The notes beneath the pieces were generated by a model that did not search any database, was not told the origin of the DNA, and saw only the letters and a list, made by a program, of their open reading frames with translations. Shown piece by piece: positions 17,348-27,339 of a stretch of DNA of 49,698 nucleotides (its first letter is position 1; each line of letters starts with the position of its first letter). The stretch comes from Gracilibacillus oryzae (lineage in GTDB: Bacteria > Bacillota > Bacilli > Bacillales > Amphibacillaceae), in contig NZ_ML762444.1 of NCBI RefSeq assembly GCF_009498735.1, positions 13,591 to 63,288 on the forward strand, read 5' to 3'. The position numbers and the translations under genes are program-made.

Positions 17348-19492
17348 CTATTGCTCTTCCACACCCTCAGGCGCTTCTTCTCCAAGCCACAGCCATTGCC
17401 ACCATTTTTCAATAAATGGGTCATCTGTATTCACTTCTTCTACATCAATAATCTCTTCCGAATTTTCTAAGTCGCCTGTACATTGTTTTTCCGGCTCTGT
17501 GCCTTTCACAAAAAGCATGGGATAAGATTTTCCGCAGCTGTCTGATGCAAGCAGTCCTGTACTTAAATCAATATTTGCTTCGACAATATTATCTGGCCTG
17601 ACCATATGGGTGACAGGTACGTTTTCATGCGCTTTTTCCATAAAACTTGCCCATATGTTCTTGGCAAATTCATGTTCGGCCGTTTTGACCATTTCCCTGT
17701 TATCATCATAACCAATCCATACCCCTGCTGTAACGGAAGGGGAAAAGCCGACCATCCAGCTGTCCGAATTCGTTGTTCCGGACTTGCCGGCATATTCGTG
17801 TGTTAACTGATTGGAAATGGAAGCACCTGTTACACTCATATAGCCGTTTAATTCCTGTTGGAACATCCCTTTCATCATATCTGCCAGGATATAGGTAAGG
17901 TCTGCTCGCAATACTTGATTATCATCTTTCTGCCGGGAGAAAAACAGGAATCCGCTGTTTTCTTCTTCTTCCTTTTCTGCTTCTTTTTCTCTGTCATAAA
18001 GGACATTGCCTTGTGAATCTGTCACTTTATTAATGGTATACTCATCGACTTCCTTGCCGCCGTTCGCGATCATGCTGTAAGATGACACCATTTCTTTCAT
18101 ACTGACAACTTCTGTCCCTAAGGCAAGTGATGCGACTGGTTTCAGTTTGCTTTCAATATGAAACTTCTCTTTTGCAATTCTGACAAAACGTTCTGGTGTT
18201 ACATATAAGTTGGTTTTTACTGCAAAAATATTATCAGACAGTGCCATTGCCTGTGTCATGGTAATTGGTTCGTTCGCATAATAATTGTTAAAATTACTTG
18301 GCTGATAACTTTGTCCATCTTCCAGTGCAAAGGTTGTCGGTTTACTCATTAAGGCAGTGGCCGATGTCATGCCATTTTCCAGTGCCGCATAATAGAGAAA
18401 CGGCTTAAACGATGAGCCTGGCATCCGCTTTGCCTGCACCGCACGGTTATACGAAGATTCCTCATAGTTTTGGCCGCCGATTAATGCCGTGATGGCGCCA
18501 GAGTCTGGTTCCATTGCCATTGCGCTGACTTGAATCTCACTATTGGTAATCGTAGACTCTGTCGATGTCTGCAATGCAAGCTGCTGTTGCTCATTTAATG
18601 TTGTGTAGACCTGATAGCCGCCAGATCTTATTGTTTCCAAGTCTATTTCTAGTAAATCTTGCAACTCTGTTTCGACAACATCGAGAAAATAGGGCGCAAT
18701 ACTGTTTTTGACAATCATTCTGTCATCAGAGAAATTAAGCTCCTCATTTACTGCTGCAAGATATGTCTGTTCATCAATGACCTCTTTATCGCGTAAATTA
18801 GCTAAAATAATGCTTTGCCTTTCTTTAGCATTTTCCAGATTATGAAATGGGGAATAGATCGACGGTCCTTTTGGGATTCCTGCAAGGATACTAGCTTCCG
18901 CCCATGATAGATCGGAAGCGGATTTATTAAAATAATATTTGCTTGCTGCTTCAATACCGTACGCACCATGACCGTAATAAATGGTGTTTAAATATCCTTC
19001 CAGCAAATCGTCTTTATCATAAAACATTTCCAGCCTGATCGTGTAAAATGCTTCATAGATTTTCCGCTTCCATGTTTTTTCATGGGAAAGAAAGAGATTT
19101 CGGGCATATTGCTGTGTGATCGTACTTGCACCCTCTTTTAATGACATTGTCTGAATATCTTTGAGAATAGCGCCAGCCATCCGTTTGAAATCAAATCCGA
19201 GATGCTCATAGAATTTCTGATCTTCTGTCCAAATCGTTGCATCTATTAATTTTTCATCTATGTCCTCAAGTGGCACCCAATATCTTTTCTCTTTGCCGTA
19301 TTCTTCACCGATGACATTGCCGCCCGCACTGTAATATATCGTATTTTGTTCCCGCTCTAATGAAGGAGGACCCAGTACAAAACTGGCACCTAATAAGAAA
19401 ACGACAAATGATCCACTTAAAAAAATCAGAAAAAGAGTGAATTTGATCAGTCGTCTTATCTTCTTCCTTTTTCTTTGTCTCCTTCTTTGCAT
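17348..19492 (-). CDS. pbpG: Class A penicillin-binding protein (PbpG-type, PBP2d)
   Basis: A 714-residue bifunctional peptidoglycan synthase. A basic N-terminus and one membrane anchor (about residues 17-40) precede the glycosyltransferase domain, with catalytic Glu90 in TEDQKFYEH, then GASTITQQ, the RKIYE motif and EGYLNTIYYGHGAYGIE. The transpeptidase domain has the active serine Ser360 in SSFK, SDN in LSDNIFAV, and KSGT at 570-573. The acidic C-terminal tail lacks extra domains. In B. subtilis pbpG (ywhE) sits next to ywhD and acts in spore peptidoglycan synthesis under forespore sigma factors. The start ATG 19492 has GGGAGG upstream. Confidence 0.93.
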   Translation of the reverse strand: MQRRRQRKRKKIRRLIKFTLFLIFLSGSFVVFLLGASFVLGPPSLEREQNTIYYSAGGNVIGEEYGKEKRYWVPLEDIDEKLIDATIWTEDQKFYEHLGFDFKRMAGAILKDIQTMSLKEGASTITQQYARNLFLSHEKTWKRKIYEAFYTIRLEMFYDKDDLLEGYLNTIYYGHGAYGIEAASKYYFNKSASDLSWAEASILAGIPKGPSIYSPFHNLENAKERQSIILANLRDKEVIDEQTYLAAVNEELNFSDDRMIVKNSIAPYFLDVVETELQDLLEIDLETIRSGGYQVYTTLNEQQQLALQTSTESTITNSEIQVSAMAMEPDSGAITALIGGQNYEESSYNRAVQAKRMPGSSFKPFLYYAALENGMTSATALMSKPTTFALEDGQSYQPSNFNNYYANEPITMTQAMALSDNIFAVKTNLYVTPERFVRIAKEKFHIESKLKPVASLALGTEVVSMKEMVSSYSMIANGGKEVDEYTINKVTDSQGNVLYDREKEAEKEEEENSGFLFFSRQKDDNQVLRADLTYILADMMKGMFQQELNGYMSVTGASISNQLTHEYAGKSGTTNSDSWMVGFSPSVTAGVWIGYDDNREMVKTAEHEFAKNIWASFMEKAHENVPVTHMVRPDNIVEANIDLSTGLLASDSCGKSYPMLFVKGTEPEKQCTGDLENSEEIIDVEEVNTDDPFIEKWWQWLWLGEEAPEGVEEQ

Positions 19493-19527
19493 GCTGATTT
19501 CCTCCCGATTTTTTTGTTTCTATTTCG

Positions 19528-19557
19528 TATTATGGGGAAAAAATAAGTAGAATAAAC
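19528..19557 (-). promoter_or_regulatory. Candidate forespore-type promoter of pbpG
   Basis: On the minus strand GTTTA (19557-19553) and CATAATA (19534-19528) are 18 bp apart, resembling sigma-F/sigma-G elements, about 36 bp before the start codon. The -35 match is imperfect. Confidence 0.35.
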
Positions 19558-19668
19558 ATCCGTAAAAGAAATACTTGCTTTTTTACAAAAAATCTCTAGA
19601 ATAGTATTGTTTACTGTATATAAAATAAAATGGACAATGTTTAAATATAGATAGGAGAAGATGAAAAG

Positions 19669-20511
19669 ATGGGTTTATGGTTCACGGAAAAACAGACAGA
19701 TAATTTTGGGATAACAATGAAAATCAATCGTACATATCACTCAGAACAAACAGATTTCCAGAAGCTTGATATGGTGGAAACAGAAGAGTGGGGCAATATG
19801 CTCTTGTTAGACGATATGGTAATGACAACAGAGAAGGATGAGTTTGTTTACCATGAGATGGTGGCACATGTTCCATTGTTTACCCATCCTAATCCTAAAC
19901 ATGTTCTTGTCGTTGGCGGTGGCGATGGAGGGGTAATTCGTGAAATTTTGAAACATCCATCTGTTGAGAAAGCGGTCTTAGTGGATATTGATGGAAAAGT
20001 AATCGAGTTTTCAAAAAAATACTTGCCAACAATTGCAGGGAAATTAGAGGATCCAAGAGTAGATGTGCAGGTTGCCGACGGATTTCTGCATATTGCGGAA
20101 AGCGAGAAAGCATATGATGTGATTATGGTTGATTCCACAGAGCCTGTAGGACCTGCTGTTAACTTATTTACCAAAGGATTTTATTCAGGGATTGCTAATG
20201 CGTTAAAAGATGATGGCATTTTTGTCGCCCAAACAGACAATCCGTGGTTTAAAGCAGATTTAATCCAGCAGGTATTTCAGGATGTTGCTGAAATTTTTCC
20301 TGTGACAAGACTGTATACTGCCAATATTCCAACATATCCAAGTGGACTGTGGACATTTACATTAGGAAGCAAAATTCATGATCCATTAAAAGTGAAAGAA
20401 GAGCGTTTTACGGAAATGGAGACAAAGTATTATACAAAAGCACTCCATTTTGCTAGTTTTGTTTTACCTAAATTTGTAGAAGATTTGACGAAGAAACAGG
20501 GAGGAAAGTAA
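19669..20511 (+). CDS. speE: Spermidine synthase
   Basis: A 280-residue aminopropyltransferase that makes spermidine from putrescine and decarboxylated S-adenosylmethionine. The nucleotide-binding [16 protein letters not shown] (about residues 80-95), the acidic [25 protein letters not shown], and the active-site segment [11 protein letters not shown] are all present. The start has TAGGAGAAG upstream. SpeB begins one base after the speE stop, forming the classic speE-speB operon; the same pair is at this place in B. subtilis. Confidence 0.96.
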   Translation: MGLWFTEKQTDNFGITMKINRTYHSEQTDFQKLDMVETEEWGNMLLLDDMVMTTEKDEFVYHEMVAHVPLFTHPNPKHVLVVGGGDGGVIREILKHPSVEKAVLVDIDGKVIEFSKKYLPTIAGKLEDPRVDVQVADGFLHIAESEKAYDVIMVDSTEPVGPAVNLFTKGFYSGIANALKDDGIFVAQTDNPWFKADLIQQVFQDVAEIFPVTRLYTANIPTYPSGLWTFTLGSKIHDPLKVKEERFTEMETKYYTKALHFASFVLPKFVEDLTKKQGGK

Positions 20512-20512
20512 G

Positions 20513-21388
20513 ATGCGCTTTGATGAAGCTTATTCTGGTAAAGTGTTTATCATGTCCCGCGACACGCATGAAGATGCGGATGCAATCATCTACGGCATGC
20601 CAATGGACTGGACTGTCAGCTTCAGGCCGGGCTCGCGTTTTGGTCCGAACAGAATCCGTGAAGCATCGATTGGACTGGAGGAATACAGCCCATACCTTGA
20701 TCGTCATTTAGAAGAAGTGAAATATTTTGATGCAGGTGATATTCCGCTTCCGTTCGGTAATGCACAGCGCAGCTTAACAATGATCCGTGACTATGTCCGC
20801 GAGATTATTGCAAAAGATAAATTTCCGCTCGGACTTGGTGGTGAGCATCTTGTCAGCTGGCCGATTTTTCAAGCAATGTATGAGAAATATCCGGATATGG
20901 CTGTCATTCATATTGATGCCCATGCCGACTTACGACTGGAATATGAAGGGGAGGAGTTATCCCACTCGACGCCAATCCGTAAAGTTTGTGAGAATTATGG
21001 TGCAGAAAATGTCTATTCTTTTGGAATTCGCTCAGGTATGCGGGAAGAATTTCAATATGCGAAAGAAAGCGGCATGTATATGGCAAAATATGAAGTGGCT
21101 AAACCTTTGGCAGAAGTTTTGCCAAAATTAGCAGGGCGCCCTGTTTATGTGACAATTGATATTGATGTATTGGACCCTGCCTATGCACCAGGCACAGGAA
21201 CAGCGGAAGCAGGTGGCATTTCATCAAAAGAATTGCTTGAAGCGATCCACTTAATTGCAAACGCAGATGTGAAGGTAGTTGGAGCAGACCTTGTCGAGGT
21301 TGCGCCAGTTTATGATCCGACAGAGAAAACACCGATTGCTGCAAGTAAATTTGTGCGCGAAATCTTGTTAGGCTGGGTGAAGAAGTAA
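20513..21388 (+). CDS. speB: Agmatinase
   Basis: A 291-residue ureohydrolase that converts agmatine to putrescine and urea, feeding speE. The binuclear manganese ligands are visible in LGGEHLVS, HIDAHADLR and TIDIDVLDPAYAPGTGT. Length is normal. The ribosome binding site GGGAGG lies in the last codons of speE, so the two genes are translationally coupled. Downstream is a hairpin element (21430-21478) that may help end transcription. Confidence 0.96.
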   Translation: MRFDEAYSGKVFIMSRDTHEDADAIIYGMPMDWTVSFRPGSRFGPNRIREASIGLEEYSPYLDRHLEEVKYFDAGDIPLPFGNAQRSLTMIRDYVREIIAKDKFPLGLGGEHLVSWPIFQAMYEKYPDMAVIHIDAHADLRLEYEGEELSHSTPIRKVCENYGAENVYSFGIRSGMREEFQYAKESGMYMAKYEVAKPLAEVLPKLAGRPVYVTIDIDVLDPAYAPGTGTAEAGGISSKELLEAIHLIANADVKVVGADLVEVAPVYDPTEKTPIAASKFVREILLGWVKK

Positions 21389-21429
21389 GCAGCGGATCCC
21401 CTATTTTCCATTAGCAGATATGCCACTAA

Positions 21430-21478
21430 AGTGAAACTTTGATCAGTGGGGGATTCGGATCCCCACTGATCATTAGCG
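21430..21478. repeat. Dispersed palindromic element R2
   Basis: AGTGAAACTTTGATC leads into a perfect 12-bp inverted repeat (TGATCAGTGGGG and CCCCACTGATCA) and ends CATTAGCG. A second copy with changed stem lies at 40201-40252 behind prmC, and a possible remnant at 30049-30071. There is no T run, so it is not a standard terminator. It follows speB by 40 bp. Confidence 0.75.
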
Positions 21479-21603
21479 AAACGTATCAGGATGTGTAGTG
21501 TCTGTTTATCACCCAATTACTCCATTGCGTTACTTGAAGCTATGGGGTTATTGCAGACGGTTAGCACTGTGATAAATCATAAAATATGATAGAATATGAT
21601 AAA

Positions 21604-21768
21604 AGAGGTTATTCAAAAAGTCCGGTAAAAATGACATATCGTTTCTTCGTTGGCCTGGTTATCCGCAGCTCATGAATGAAAAAGTACGTTCCGCTGCTCA
21701 AACCTGCGCCGCCTTGAACTCCTCGGTCCTTTTTATCTTCCTTTTTGAACACGCACTAATAGAAAAAG
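21604..21768 (+). repeat. Dispersed intergenic element R1, long form
   Basis: Left end GGTTATTCAAAAAGTCCGGT and right end TTTTTGAACACGCACTAATA are complementary near the tips (TTCAAAAAG and CTTTTTGAA) and match the short forms elsewhere in the window. The inner 120 bp has no reading frame. I recall similar elements in intergenic regions of Oceanobacillus-type genomes. With R2 it fills most of the 400-bp gap between speB and the AimR-like gene. Confidence 0.75.
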
Positions 21769-21787
21769 AAAATAGGGGATAATATTG

Positions 21788-22837
21788 ATGAATCATGAAC
21801 AGGCATGCAATCATATTGTCGAGCAATTCCTGACTAGTGAGGAAGAATTGCCGCTTTATGTTGTCTACTATCAGTTAAAAGGAAGGCCGGACGAATTAGA
21901 ATCAATGCGTCTTCTTTCCATACATTGCAAAAGTGAAGCAAATCAGCGCGTGGCAATGGAATTTTTGTATAATAATGGATTTTTCAGTGACCTGCTTTCA
22001 TTAATTGAGAAAAACGAGCAATCTCTTAACATAAGGAATAAAAGCAGGGCAATTGCGTACAGAATTATGTATGACCGCAAAGCATTGCCAAAAAAACAGC
22101 TTAAACCGGACACTCCGGCAAACTATCTTAATCAAATTACTCAAGTAGAGTCGTCATCAGATGATGAGGCTTTTCTTATATTAAAAGACCTGATTCATAT
22201 TTATTGCTATTTTGATATGCACCAGTATGGCAAGATTGGTACATATAATGAAAGATTGAAGCAGCGTATCGATCAATTGCAGGATCCATTATTACAGCAG
22301 TTATTGGAAGCGAGATTAACGGAATCCCTGCTGATTTATCATTGGAAACGAAATGAAGTCATCTTAGCAAGAAAATATGGCTTTACATTGCTTTCGGCAA
22401 CAGAAAATAAAAGAAAAAAAGTAGATCTTCACAATATTCTGGCACAAACCTATTTATTTGAGAGTTATCAGCAGGCGATCCAGCATGCCTTTTTTGCTCT
22501 CGAACTTGCCCGCGAAATGGACGATGAGCGCGCAATATACGGGTTGAAAAACTACACGATTCCATTTATCTCATCCCACTTTTCAAAAACGGATGGAATT
22601 CATACAGAAGATAAGGCAGAACAAGCCCACCAGGCATTAGCAAAGGGTGAACGAAAGATCTGTATTGATATACTGGAGGAATTCCGCTCACTGACACCAT
22701 TCCAGCAATATTATCTAGGAGCAGCTAAAGAAGATAAGCAATTGCTTCAGACAGCTTACAGACGCTTTATTGTGGAACGTGATGACTACTTTTATGCAAG
22801 ACTTCCACTTAAAGTATTAAATGCACTCGATCAATAG
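21788..22837 (+). CDS. AimR-like (RRNPP-type) TPR protein without a helix-turn-helix
   Basis: A 349-residue, all-helical protein made of repeated helix pairs, such as EQFLTSEEELPLYVVYYQLK, ESMRLLSIHCKS near the start and QQAIQHAFFALELAREM later. The pattern resembles the AimR family, peptide-sensing regulators first found in phages of Bacillus, where AimR binds a short arbitrium peptide. Classic AimR proteins are about 380 residues and begin with a DNA-binding domain; none is visible here. No phage genes and no small peptide gene lie next to it. ATG 21788 is preferred over TTG 21785, with AGGGGAT upstream. The family call is from overall pattern only. Confidence 0.55.
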   Translation: MNHEQACNHIVEQFLTSEEELPLYVVYYQLKGRPDELESMRLLSIHCKSEANQRVAMEFLYNNGFFSDLLSLIEKNEQSLNIRNKSRAIAYRIMYDRKALPKKQLKPDTPANYLNQITQVESSSDDEAFLILKDLIHIYCYFDMHQYGKIGTYNERLKQRIDQLQDPLLQQLLEARLTESLLIYHWKRNEVILARKYGFTLLSATENKRKKVDLHNILAQTYLFESYQQAIQHAFFALELAREMDDERAIYGLKNYTIPFISSHFSKTDGIHTEDKAEQAHQALAKGERKICIDILEEFRSLTPFQQYYLGAAKEDKQLLQTAYRRFIVERDDYFYARLPLKVLNALDQ

Positions 22838-22879
22838 CTTCAGGATGTCTCCTGTCTGTGCAAAAAGGATGATGAATCA

Positions 22880-23311
22880 ATGACAATAAAAAGCCCGGTC
22901 TCATTAAAAATGACGATGGAAATAAATGATCGTGGTACAAAAGATGTAACAATTATTGAAGAAAAAGGACAGCTGCTGGAAAAAGACACAACAGCCATCC
23001 TTACATTCAGTGAATCGAATGAAAATGACGAGCAAATTCATTCATTTATTACAATTAAACCTGATAGTATCAGTGTCAAACGGTCCGGTGCGGTGAATAT
23101 GCATCAGAAGTTTATCAGAAAACAAATCACTGAAAATGTATATCGCCATGAATTCGGCACAATACATATGGAAACAACAACTGATCAAATTATCTATCAG
23201 CCTCCTGAAGGTCAGAAACAAGGCAAACTATTTATCAGTTACAGCACAAGTTTAAACGGAGATACCCCAAGAAGGCACAGACTTACAATAACATTGAACA
23301 AACAATCATAA
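22880..23311 (+). CDS. ywiB: YwiB family protein (DUF1934)
   Basis: A 143-residue protein, mostly beta strands, matching the DUF1934 family (YwiB of B. subtilis), which has a lipocalin-like barrel. Key stretches are [10 protein letters not shown] near the start, TITLNKQ at the end, and HRHEFGTI-like [13 protein letters not shown] in the middle. Function is unknown. AAAGGATGATG lies before the start. The stop codon overlaps the region just in front of argS, the order seen in B. subtilis, so the two are probably one transcript. Confidence 0.85.
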   Translation: MTIKSPVSLKMTMEINDRGTKDVTIIEEKGQLLEKDTTAILTFSESNENDEQIHSFITIKPDSISVKRSGAVNMHQKFIRKQITENVYRHEFGTIHMETTTDQIIYQPPEGQKQGKLFISYSTSLNGDTPRRHRLTITLNKQS

Positions 23312-23325
23312 TGGAGGTAACTAAT

Positions 23326-24993
23326 ATGAATGTCATGCAAGAGATGCAGGAAAAATTAAAGCAGGCCATCAAGCAGGCCGTTCTGGATGCTGATTTGGCA
23401 AATCAGGACGAAATTCCTGACATTATTCTGGAGAAGCCAAAAGAAAAAGCGCATGGAGATTATGCAACAAATATCGCCATGCAGTTAGCTCGTGTAGCGA
23501 AAAAGGCACCACGCCAAATTGCGGATGATATTGTCGCGAAGCTTGACCATTCCAAGGCAGTAATCAAAAGTGTAGAAATCGCAGGCCCTGGGTTTATCAA
23601 CTTTTTCATGGATAATCAGTATTTAACCAATTTAATCCCGACAATCTTAAAACAGCAGGAAGCGTACGGTTCTTCTGATACAGGTAAAGGGGAAAAAATT
23701 CAGGTCGAGTTTGTGTCGGCAAATCCTACTGGTGATCTTCACTTAGGACATGCCCGCGGTGCGTCTGTTGGTGACAGTCTCTGTAATATTCTTGATAAAG
23801 CAGGCTACAATGTATCACGGGAATATTATATCAATGATGCGGGAAACCAGATCAATAATCTGGCAGCATCAGTGGAAGCTCGTTATAACCAGGCGTTAGG
23901 CAAAGATTTCCCAATGCCTGAAGATGGTTATCATGGGGCGGATATTAAAGAGATCGGCAAACAGTTAGCCGCAGAACATGGGGAAGAATTGTTAAACAAA
24001 GCACCAACAGAACAGCATGCATTTTTCCGTGAATACGGGTTGAAATATGAGCTGGACAAGTTAAAAACAGATCTAGAGCAATTCCGTGTTCGTTTTGATA
24101 ACTGGTTCTCTGAAACCTCGCTATATCAAGAAGAGAAGATCGTTCCAGCCATCGAAGTATTGCGCGAAAAAGGCTATATCTATGAAAAAGATGGCGCAAC
24201 ATGGTTCCGCTCAACAGACTTCGGTGACGATAAGGACCGTGTGTTGATTAAACAGGACGGCTCTTACACCTATTTATCACCAGATATTGCTTATCATAAA
24301 AACAAGCTCGATCGTGGTTTTAATACGTTAATTAATGTATGGGGAGCAGATCACCATGGTTATATCCCGCGTATGCGTGCAGCAATCCAGGGACTTGGCT
24401 ATGATGCCGACACATTGGAAGTGGAAGTTATTCAAATGGTCAACCTTTTTGAAAATGGCGAAAAGGTGAAAATGAGCAAACGGACAGGCAAAGCTGTAAC
24501 ATTACGCGAATTAATGGAGGAAGTGGGCATTGATGCCATGCGTTATTTCTTCATTATGCGTTCCGCTGACTCACATTTGGATTTTGACATGGATCTAGCC
24601 AAATCACAATCAAATGATAATCCTGTCTTTTATGTTCAATATGCACATGCCCGGATTTGTACAATGTTGAAGCAGGCAAAGGAAAAAGGAATTGATTTTA
24701 CTGATTATAATGCAAGTCTGCTGCAGTCAGAAAAAGCAGAAGAACTGCTGAAAAAGCTTGGTGACTTTACACAGGTAGTGGCAGATGCAGCCGTAAACCG
24801 CCTGCCACACCGGATTCCGCAATATCTTTTTGACCTTGCATCAAGTCTGCACAGCTTCTATAATGCAGAAAAAGTGATTAATGAAGACAATATAGAAGAA
24901 ACAAAAGCAAGACTGGCACTGATGGAAGCTGTTCGCATCACATTAGCGAATGGAACGAAATTAATCGGAGTAGAAGCACCAGAAAGTATGTAA
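23326..24993 (+). CDS. argS: Arginyl-tRNA synthetase
   Basis: A 555-residue class I synthetase charging tRNA-Arg; B. subtilis ArgS is 556. The HIGH-type motif is DLHLGHARG (about residue 133-141), after [10 protein letters not shown], and the KMSKS-type motif is KMSKRTGK (about 384-391). The N-terminal additional domain and the C-terminal DALR anticodon-binding domain (YVQYAHARI onward) are present. ATG 23326 is chosen since GGAGG at 23313-23317 is correctly spaced; the in-frame ATG at 23311 overlaps that site. Confidence 0.97.
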   Translation: MNVMQEMQEKLKQAIKQAVLDADLANQDEIPDIILEKPKEKAHGDYATNIAMQLARVAKKAPRQIADDIVAKLDHSKAVIKSVEIAGPGFINFFMDNQYLTNLIPTILKQQEAYGSSDTGKGEKIQVEFVSANPTGDLHLGHARGASVGDSLCNILDKAGYNVSREYYINDAGNQINNLAASVEARYNQALGKDFPMPEDGYHGADIKEIGKQLAAEHGEELLNKAPTEQHAFFREYGLKYELDKLKTDLEQFRVRFDNWFSETSLYQEEKIVPAIEVLREKGYIYEKDGATWFRSTDFGDDKDRVLIKQDGSYTYLSPDIAYHKNKLDRGFNTLINVWGADHHGYIPRMRAAIQGLGYDADTLEVEVIQMVNLFENGEKVKMSKRTGKAVTLRELMEEVGIDAMRYFFIMRSADSHLDFDMDLAKSQSNDNPVFYVQYAHARICTMLKQAKEKGIDFTDYNASLLQSEKAEELLKKLGDFTQVVADAAVNRLPHRIPQYLFDLASSLHSFYNAEKVINEDNIEETKARLALMEAVRITLANGTKLIGVEAPESM

Positions 24994-24997
24994 TAGG

Positions 24998-25031
24998 AAA
25001 AAGCCAGTGCAAAATTGCGCTGGCTTTTTTT
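24998..25031 (+). terminator. Intrinsic terminator of argS
   Basis: Strong hairpin with arms AAAGCCAGTGC and GCGCTGGCTTT, one wobble pair, followed by a T run. A T-rich flank on the other side could let it serve the converging cls gene too. Confidence 0.9.
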
Positions 25032-25033
25032 GG

Positions 25034-26191
25034 TTATAGAAACGGGCGGATGAAAGTGGTGACGAACGTGAGTGTTTTCATCCACAGCGGCTGTTTCTGT
25101 TTCCACTGCAAGGTGAATGGTTTACTTTCAGACAGATCATGATCATACAGTATGCGCATCTTTTTATATAACGGATGCTCCTGATGGACAACGAGATTCA
25201 CTTCCTGATTTAATAAGAAACTCCGCTGGTCAAAATTACTTGTCCCCATATCACAGATTTTTTGATCAATAAACAACACTTTGCCATGAAAAAAACCATC
25301 AAGGTACAAAAAGACTTGCACACCATGCTGATGAACAGTCTGAAGAAAAGGCATCGCACCAGCTTTTGTTAACAGATGATCCCCTTTTTCCGGGATTAAT
25401 ATGGTTACTTCTACACCACGTTTTCTAGCCTGAAGCAATGCATCAAGCACCTTTTTCGTTGGAATGAAATAAGGCGAACCAAGCTCAATGGAAACTTCTG
25501 CACTATCAAGCAATTGAACCATATGATCTTCTAACACCTCAGCCTCTGTTTTCACAATCTCGATCTGATCACCTTCGACAGGCTTTTTCTCCAATACCGT
25601 TCCACTGCCATTCCAATCTTTTAAAAAAATATGATCGAATATGTTTACGGCTGCTCCCGTTATTCGCACATGATAATCACGCCATTTCCCGAGCTTTATG
25701 TCATTGCCAAGATACTCATCGCCAAGATTGAAGCCGCCTGTATAGGCAATTTCCTGATCAATAATCATGATTTTGCGATGATTTCTTTTTTGCAGATGAT
25801 AGAAGAAAGGCGGTTTCGGCGGATTGATTTTCTTAAAGTCAAACTGATGTTTGACCCACTTTCGTTTATAACCAAAACTTCCGACCCAATCTGCGGAAAA
25901 CCGGACTTTCACGCCTTCTTGCTGTTTCTGTTCAAGTAATGTATAGAAATGATTGCTGATTTTATCATTGCGAATGATATAGAACTGCAGATCAATGGAT
26001 TTTTTAGCATCCCGGATATCTTTTTCCATTTGCTCGAAAAGCTGCTGACCATCACCAAATACTTCAATATCTTCCGTTGCTGAGATCCATTTCTTACTTT
26101 GTTTTTTATTCTTGGTTATTGTGCTGCCGAGCTGATAATCAAGTATAAGCAGCGCAATAATGATAATTGCCAGTCCGATAATATATATCAT
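25034..26191 (-). CDS. cls: Cardiolipin synthase / phospholipase D family membrane protein
   Basis: A 385-residue protein with one N-terminal membrane helix (MIYIIGLAIIIIALLILDY) and two phospholipase D domains. Both HKD motifs are intact: HRKIMIIDQEIAYTGGFN and HGKVLFIDQKICDMGTSNFD. It joins two phosphatidylglycerols to cardiolipin. B. subtilis has the relative YwiE near this region. ATG 26191 has AAGAGGAAT in front; the longer in-frame reading to 26266 runs into repeat R1 and is rejected. It converges on argS. Confidence 0.9.
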   Translation of the reverse strand: MIYIIGLAIIIIALLILDYQLGSTITKNKKQSKKWISATEDIEVFGDGQQLFEQMEKDIRDAKKSIDLQFYIIRNDKISNHFYTLLEQKQQEGVKVRFSADWVGSFGYKRKWVKHQFDFKKINPPKPPFFYHLQKRNHRKIMIIDQEIAYTGGFNLGDEYLGNDIKLGKWRDYHVRITGAAVNIFDHIFLKDWNGSGTVLEKKPVEGDQIEIVKTEAEVLEDHMVQLLDSAEVSIELGSPYFIPTKKVLDALLQARKRGVEVTILIPEKGDHLLTKAGAMPFLQTVHQHGVQVFLYLDGFFHGKVLFIDQKICDMGTSNFDQRSFLLNQEVNLVVHQEHPLYKKMRILYDHDLSESKPFTLQWKQKQPLWMKTLTFVTTFIRPFL

Positions 26192-26247
26192 AAAATTCCT
26201 CTTTTCTTTACGATTAATTTGCCCGAAAAGGGGTGGATCTATAAGTT

Positions 26248-26297
26248 TGTTTTCAAAAGTCGGCAAATCATTTGGTGACTTTGGACCATCCTCTATA
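26248..26297 (-). repeat. Remnant of dispersed element R1
   Basis: On the minus strand TATAGAGGATGGTCCAAAG corresponds to the R1 left end with two changes, and GACTTTTGAAAAC to its inner right arm. The copy lies between the divergent cls and kinase-like genes and creates a false upstream start for cls. Confidence 0.5.
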
Positions 26298-26379
26298 AAA
26301 AATATTTTTTTCGTGCGTTTTTATTGGGGATAGGTTAACATAAATAAAGAATACATAATAGTTAATTTGAGGTGGTAGA

Positions 26380-26967
26380 ATGCAAAAATTAGTATTTTAT
26401 GTCGGAGTAGCAGGTACAGGGAAAACAACTGTTGCCGAAAAAATTGCTGCAAAAATCCCGTGTGCTTTTCTTGACCGTGATACGGTAGGCGGTCGTTTTG
26501 TTGAGCGCTTTCTCGAAATGAATGATTTAGATCCAAATGATCGTGACTCTTCCTTCTATAAAGAAAACTTACGTGACTTAGAATATGATACAACAAAGGA
26601 TATATGTATTGAAAACTTGCGCGTTGGACAGAATGTATTCATGATATCTCCTTTCACAGCAGAGCTCAAGAATAAAGACTGGATCGAAGAAGTAATTACA
26701 GCGAGCGGCAAAACAAAAGCAGAGATTGATGTAAAAGTAGTTGTGGTGACATTACAGGATATTGAACAGCAGCGTAACAGAATAGAAGAGCGCGGAACAG
26801 TACGTGATACATGGAAACTCGATAACTGGGACCAGTACGAAACAAGAGTCGACTTTGTACCAACGATCAACTGGGATATCCCGCAAGATGATATTCTCGT
26901 TTTTGATAACTCAGGTGAACTGACAGAAGAAAAAGTGAACAGCCTGGTTTCATTTATTAATCAATAA
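26380..26967 (+). CDS. P-loop ATPase / kinase-like protein (AAA_33, zeta-toxin-like fold)
   Basis: A 195-residue soluble protein with a Walker A motif GVAGTGKTT at residues 8-16, then CAFLDRDTVGGRF, and a later R-rich lid-like segment QQRNRIEERGTVRDTWK. It resembles small ATP-binding kinases such as gluconate kinase or chloramphenicol phosphotransferase relatives. The substrate is unknown. The start has GAGGTGG upstream. No antitoxin gene is adjacent, so a toxin role is unlikely. Array D begins about 20 bp after its stop. Confidence 0.8.
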   Translation: MQKLVFYVGVAGTGKTTVAEKIAAKIPCAFLDRDTVGGRFVERFLEMNDLDPNDRDSSFYKENLRDLEYDTTKDICIENLRVGQNVFMISPFTAELKNKDWIEEVITASGKTKAEIDVKVVVVTLQDIEQQRNRIEERGTVRDTWKLDNWDQYETRVDFVPTINWDIPQDDILVFDNSGELTEEKVNSLVSFINQ

Positions 26968-26984
26968 TCGGAAACGGGAAGGAC

Positions 26985-27275
26985 TCCTGGTGGATATGAT
27001 AAGAAAAATGCTTTTACCTATCAAAAGTAGGACAAGCTTAGGTGGATTTGATAGGAAAAACGGTTCTACCTATCAAAAGTAGGACAAGCCGAGGGAGATT
27101 TGATAGGAAAAGTGGTTCTACCTATCAAAAGTAGGGAAAGTCAGTGGAGATATGATAGGAAAAGCGGTTCTACCTATCAAAAGTAGGGAAAGTCAGTGGA
27201 GATATGATAGGAAAAGCGGTTCTACCTATCAAAAGTCGGACAAGCCAATAGAGATATGATAGGAAAGCGACCTTG
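26985..27275. repeat. 52-bp-period repeat array D, 5.5 units
   Basis: CCTATC begins at 27017, 27069, 27121, 27173 and 27225, every spacing exactly 52 bp, and a half unit follows. Units contain TGATAGGAAAAGCGGTTCTA then CCTATCAAAAGTAGG; TGATAGG and CCTATCA form a perfect 7-bp inverted repeat. It lies between the kinase-like gene and element R4. Confidence 0.9.
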
Positions 27276-27339
27276 TGTAAGCAAATCGCTCCTGCGTCGC
27301 CGTGTCGCCTTTATCTCCTGCGCTTCAGTCCAAGGCTTA

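Noticed and set aside
16825-17525. Long frames on both strands through the 21-bp array
   Set aside because: No ribosome binding site, overlap with pbpG and a terminator, and equal openness of opposing frames show repeat-driven openness.
26380-26967. Zeta-type toxin of a toxin-antitoxin pair
   Set aside because: The fold is similar, but no antitoxin gene is next to it and the neighbours are housekeeping genes.
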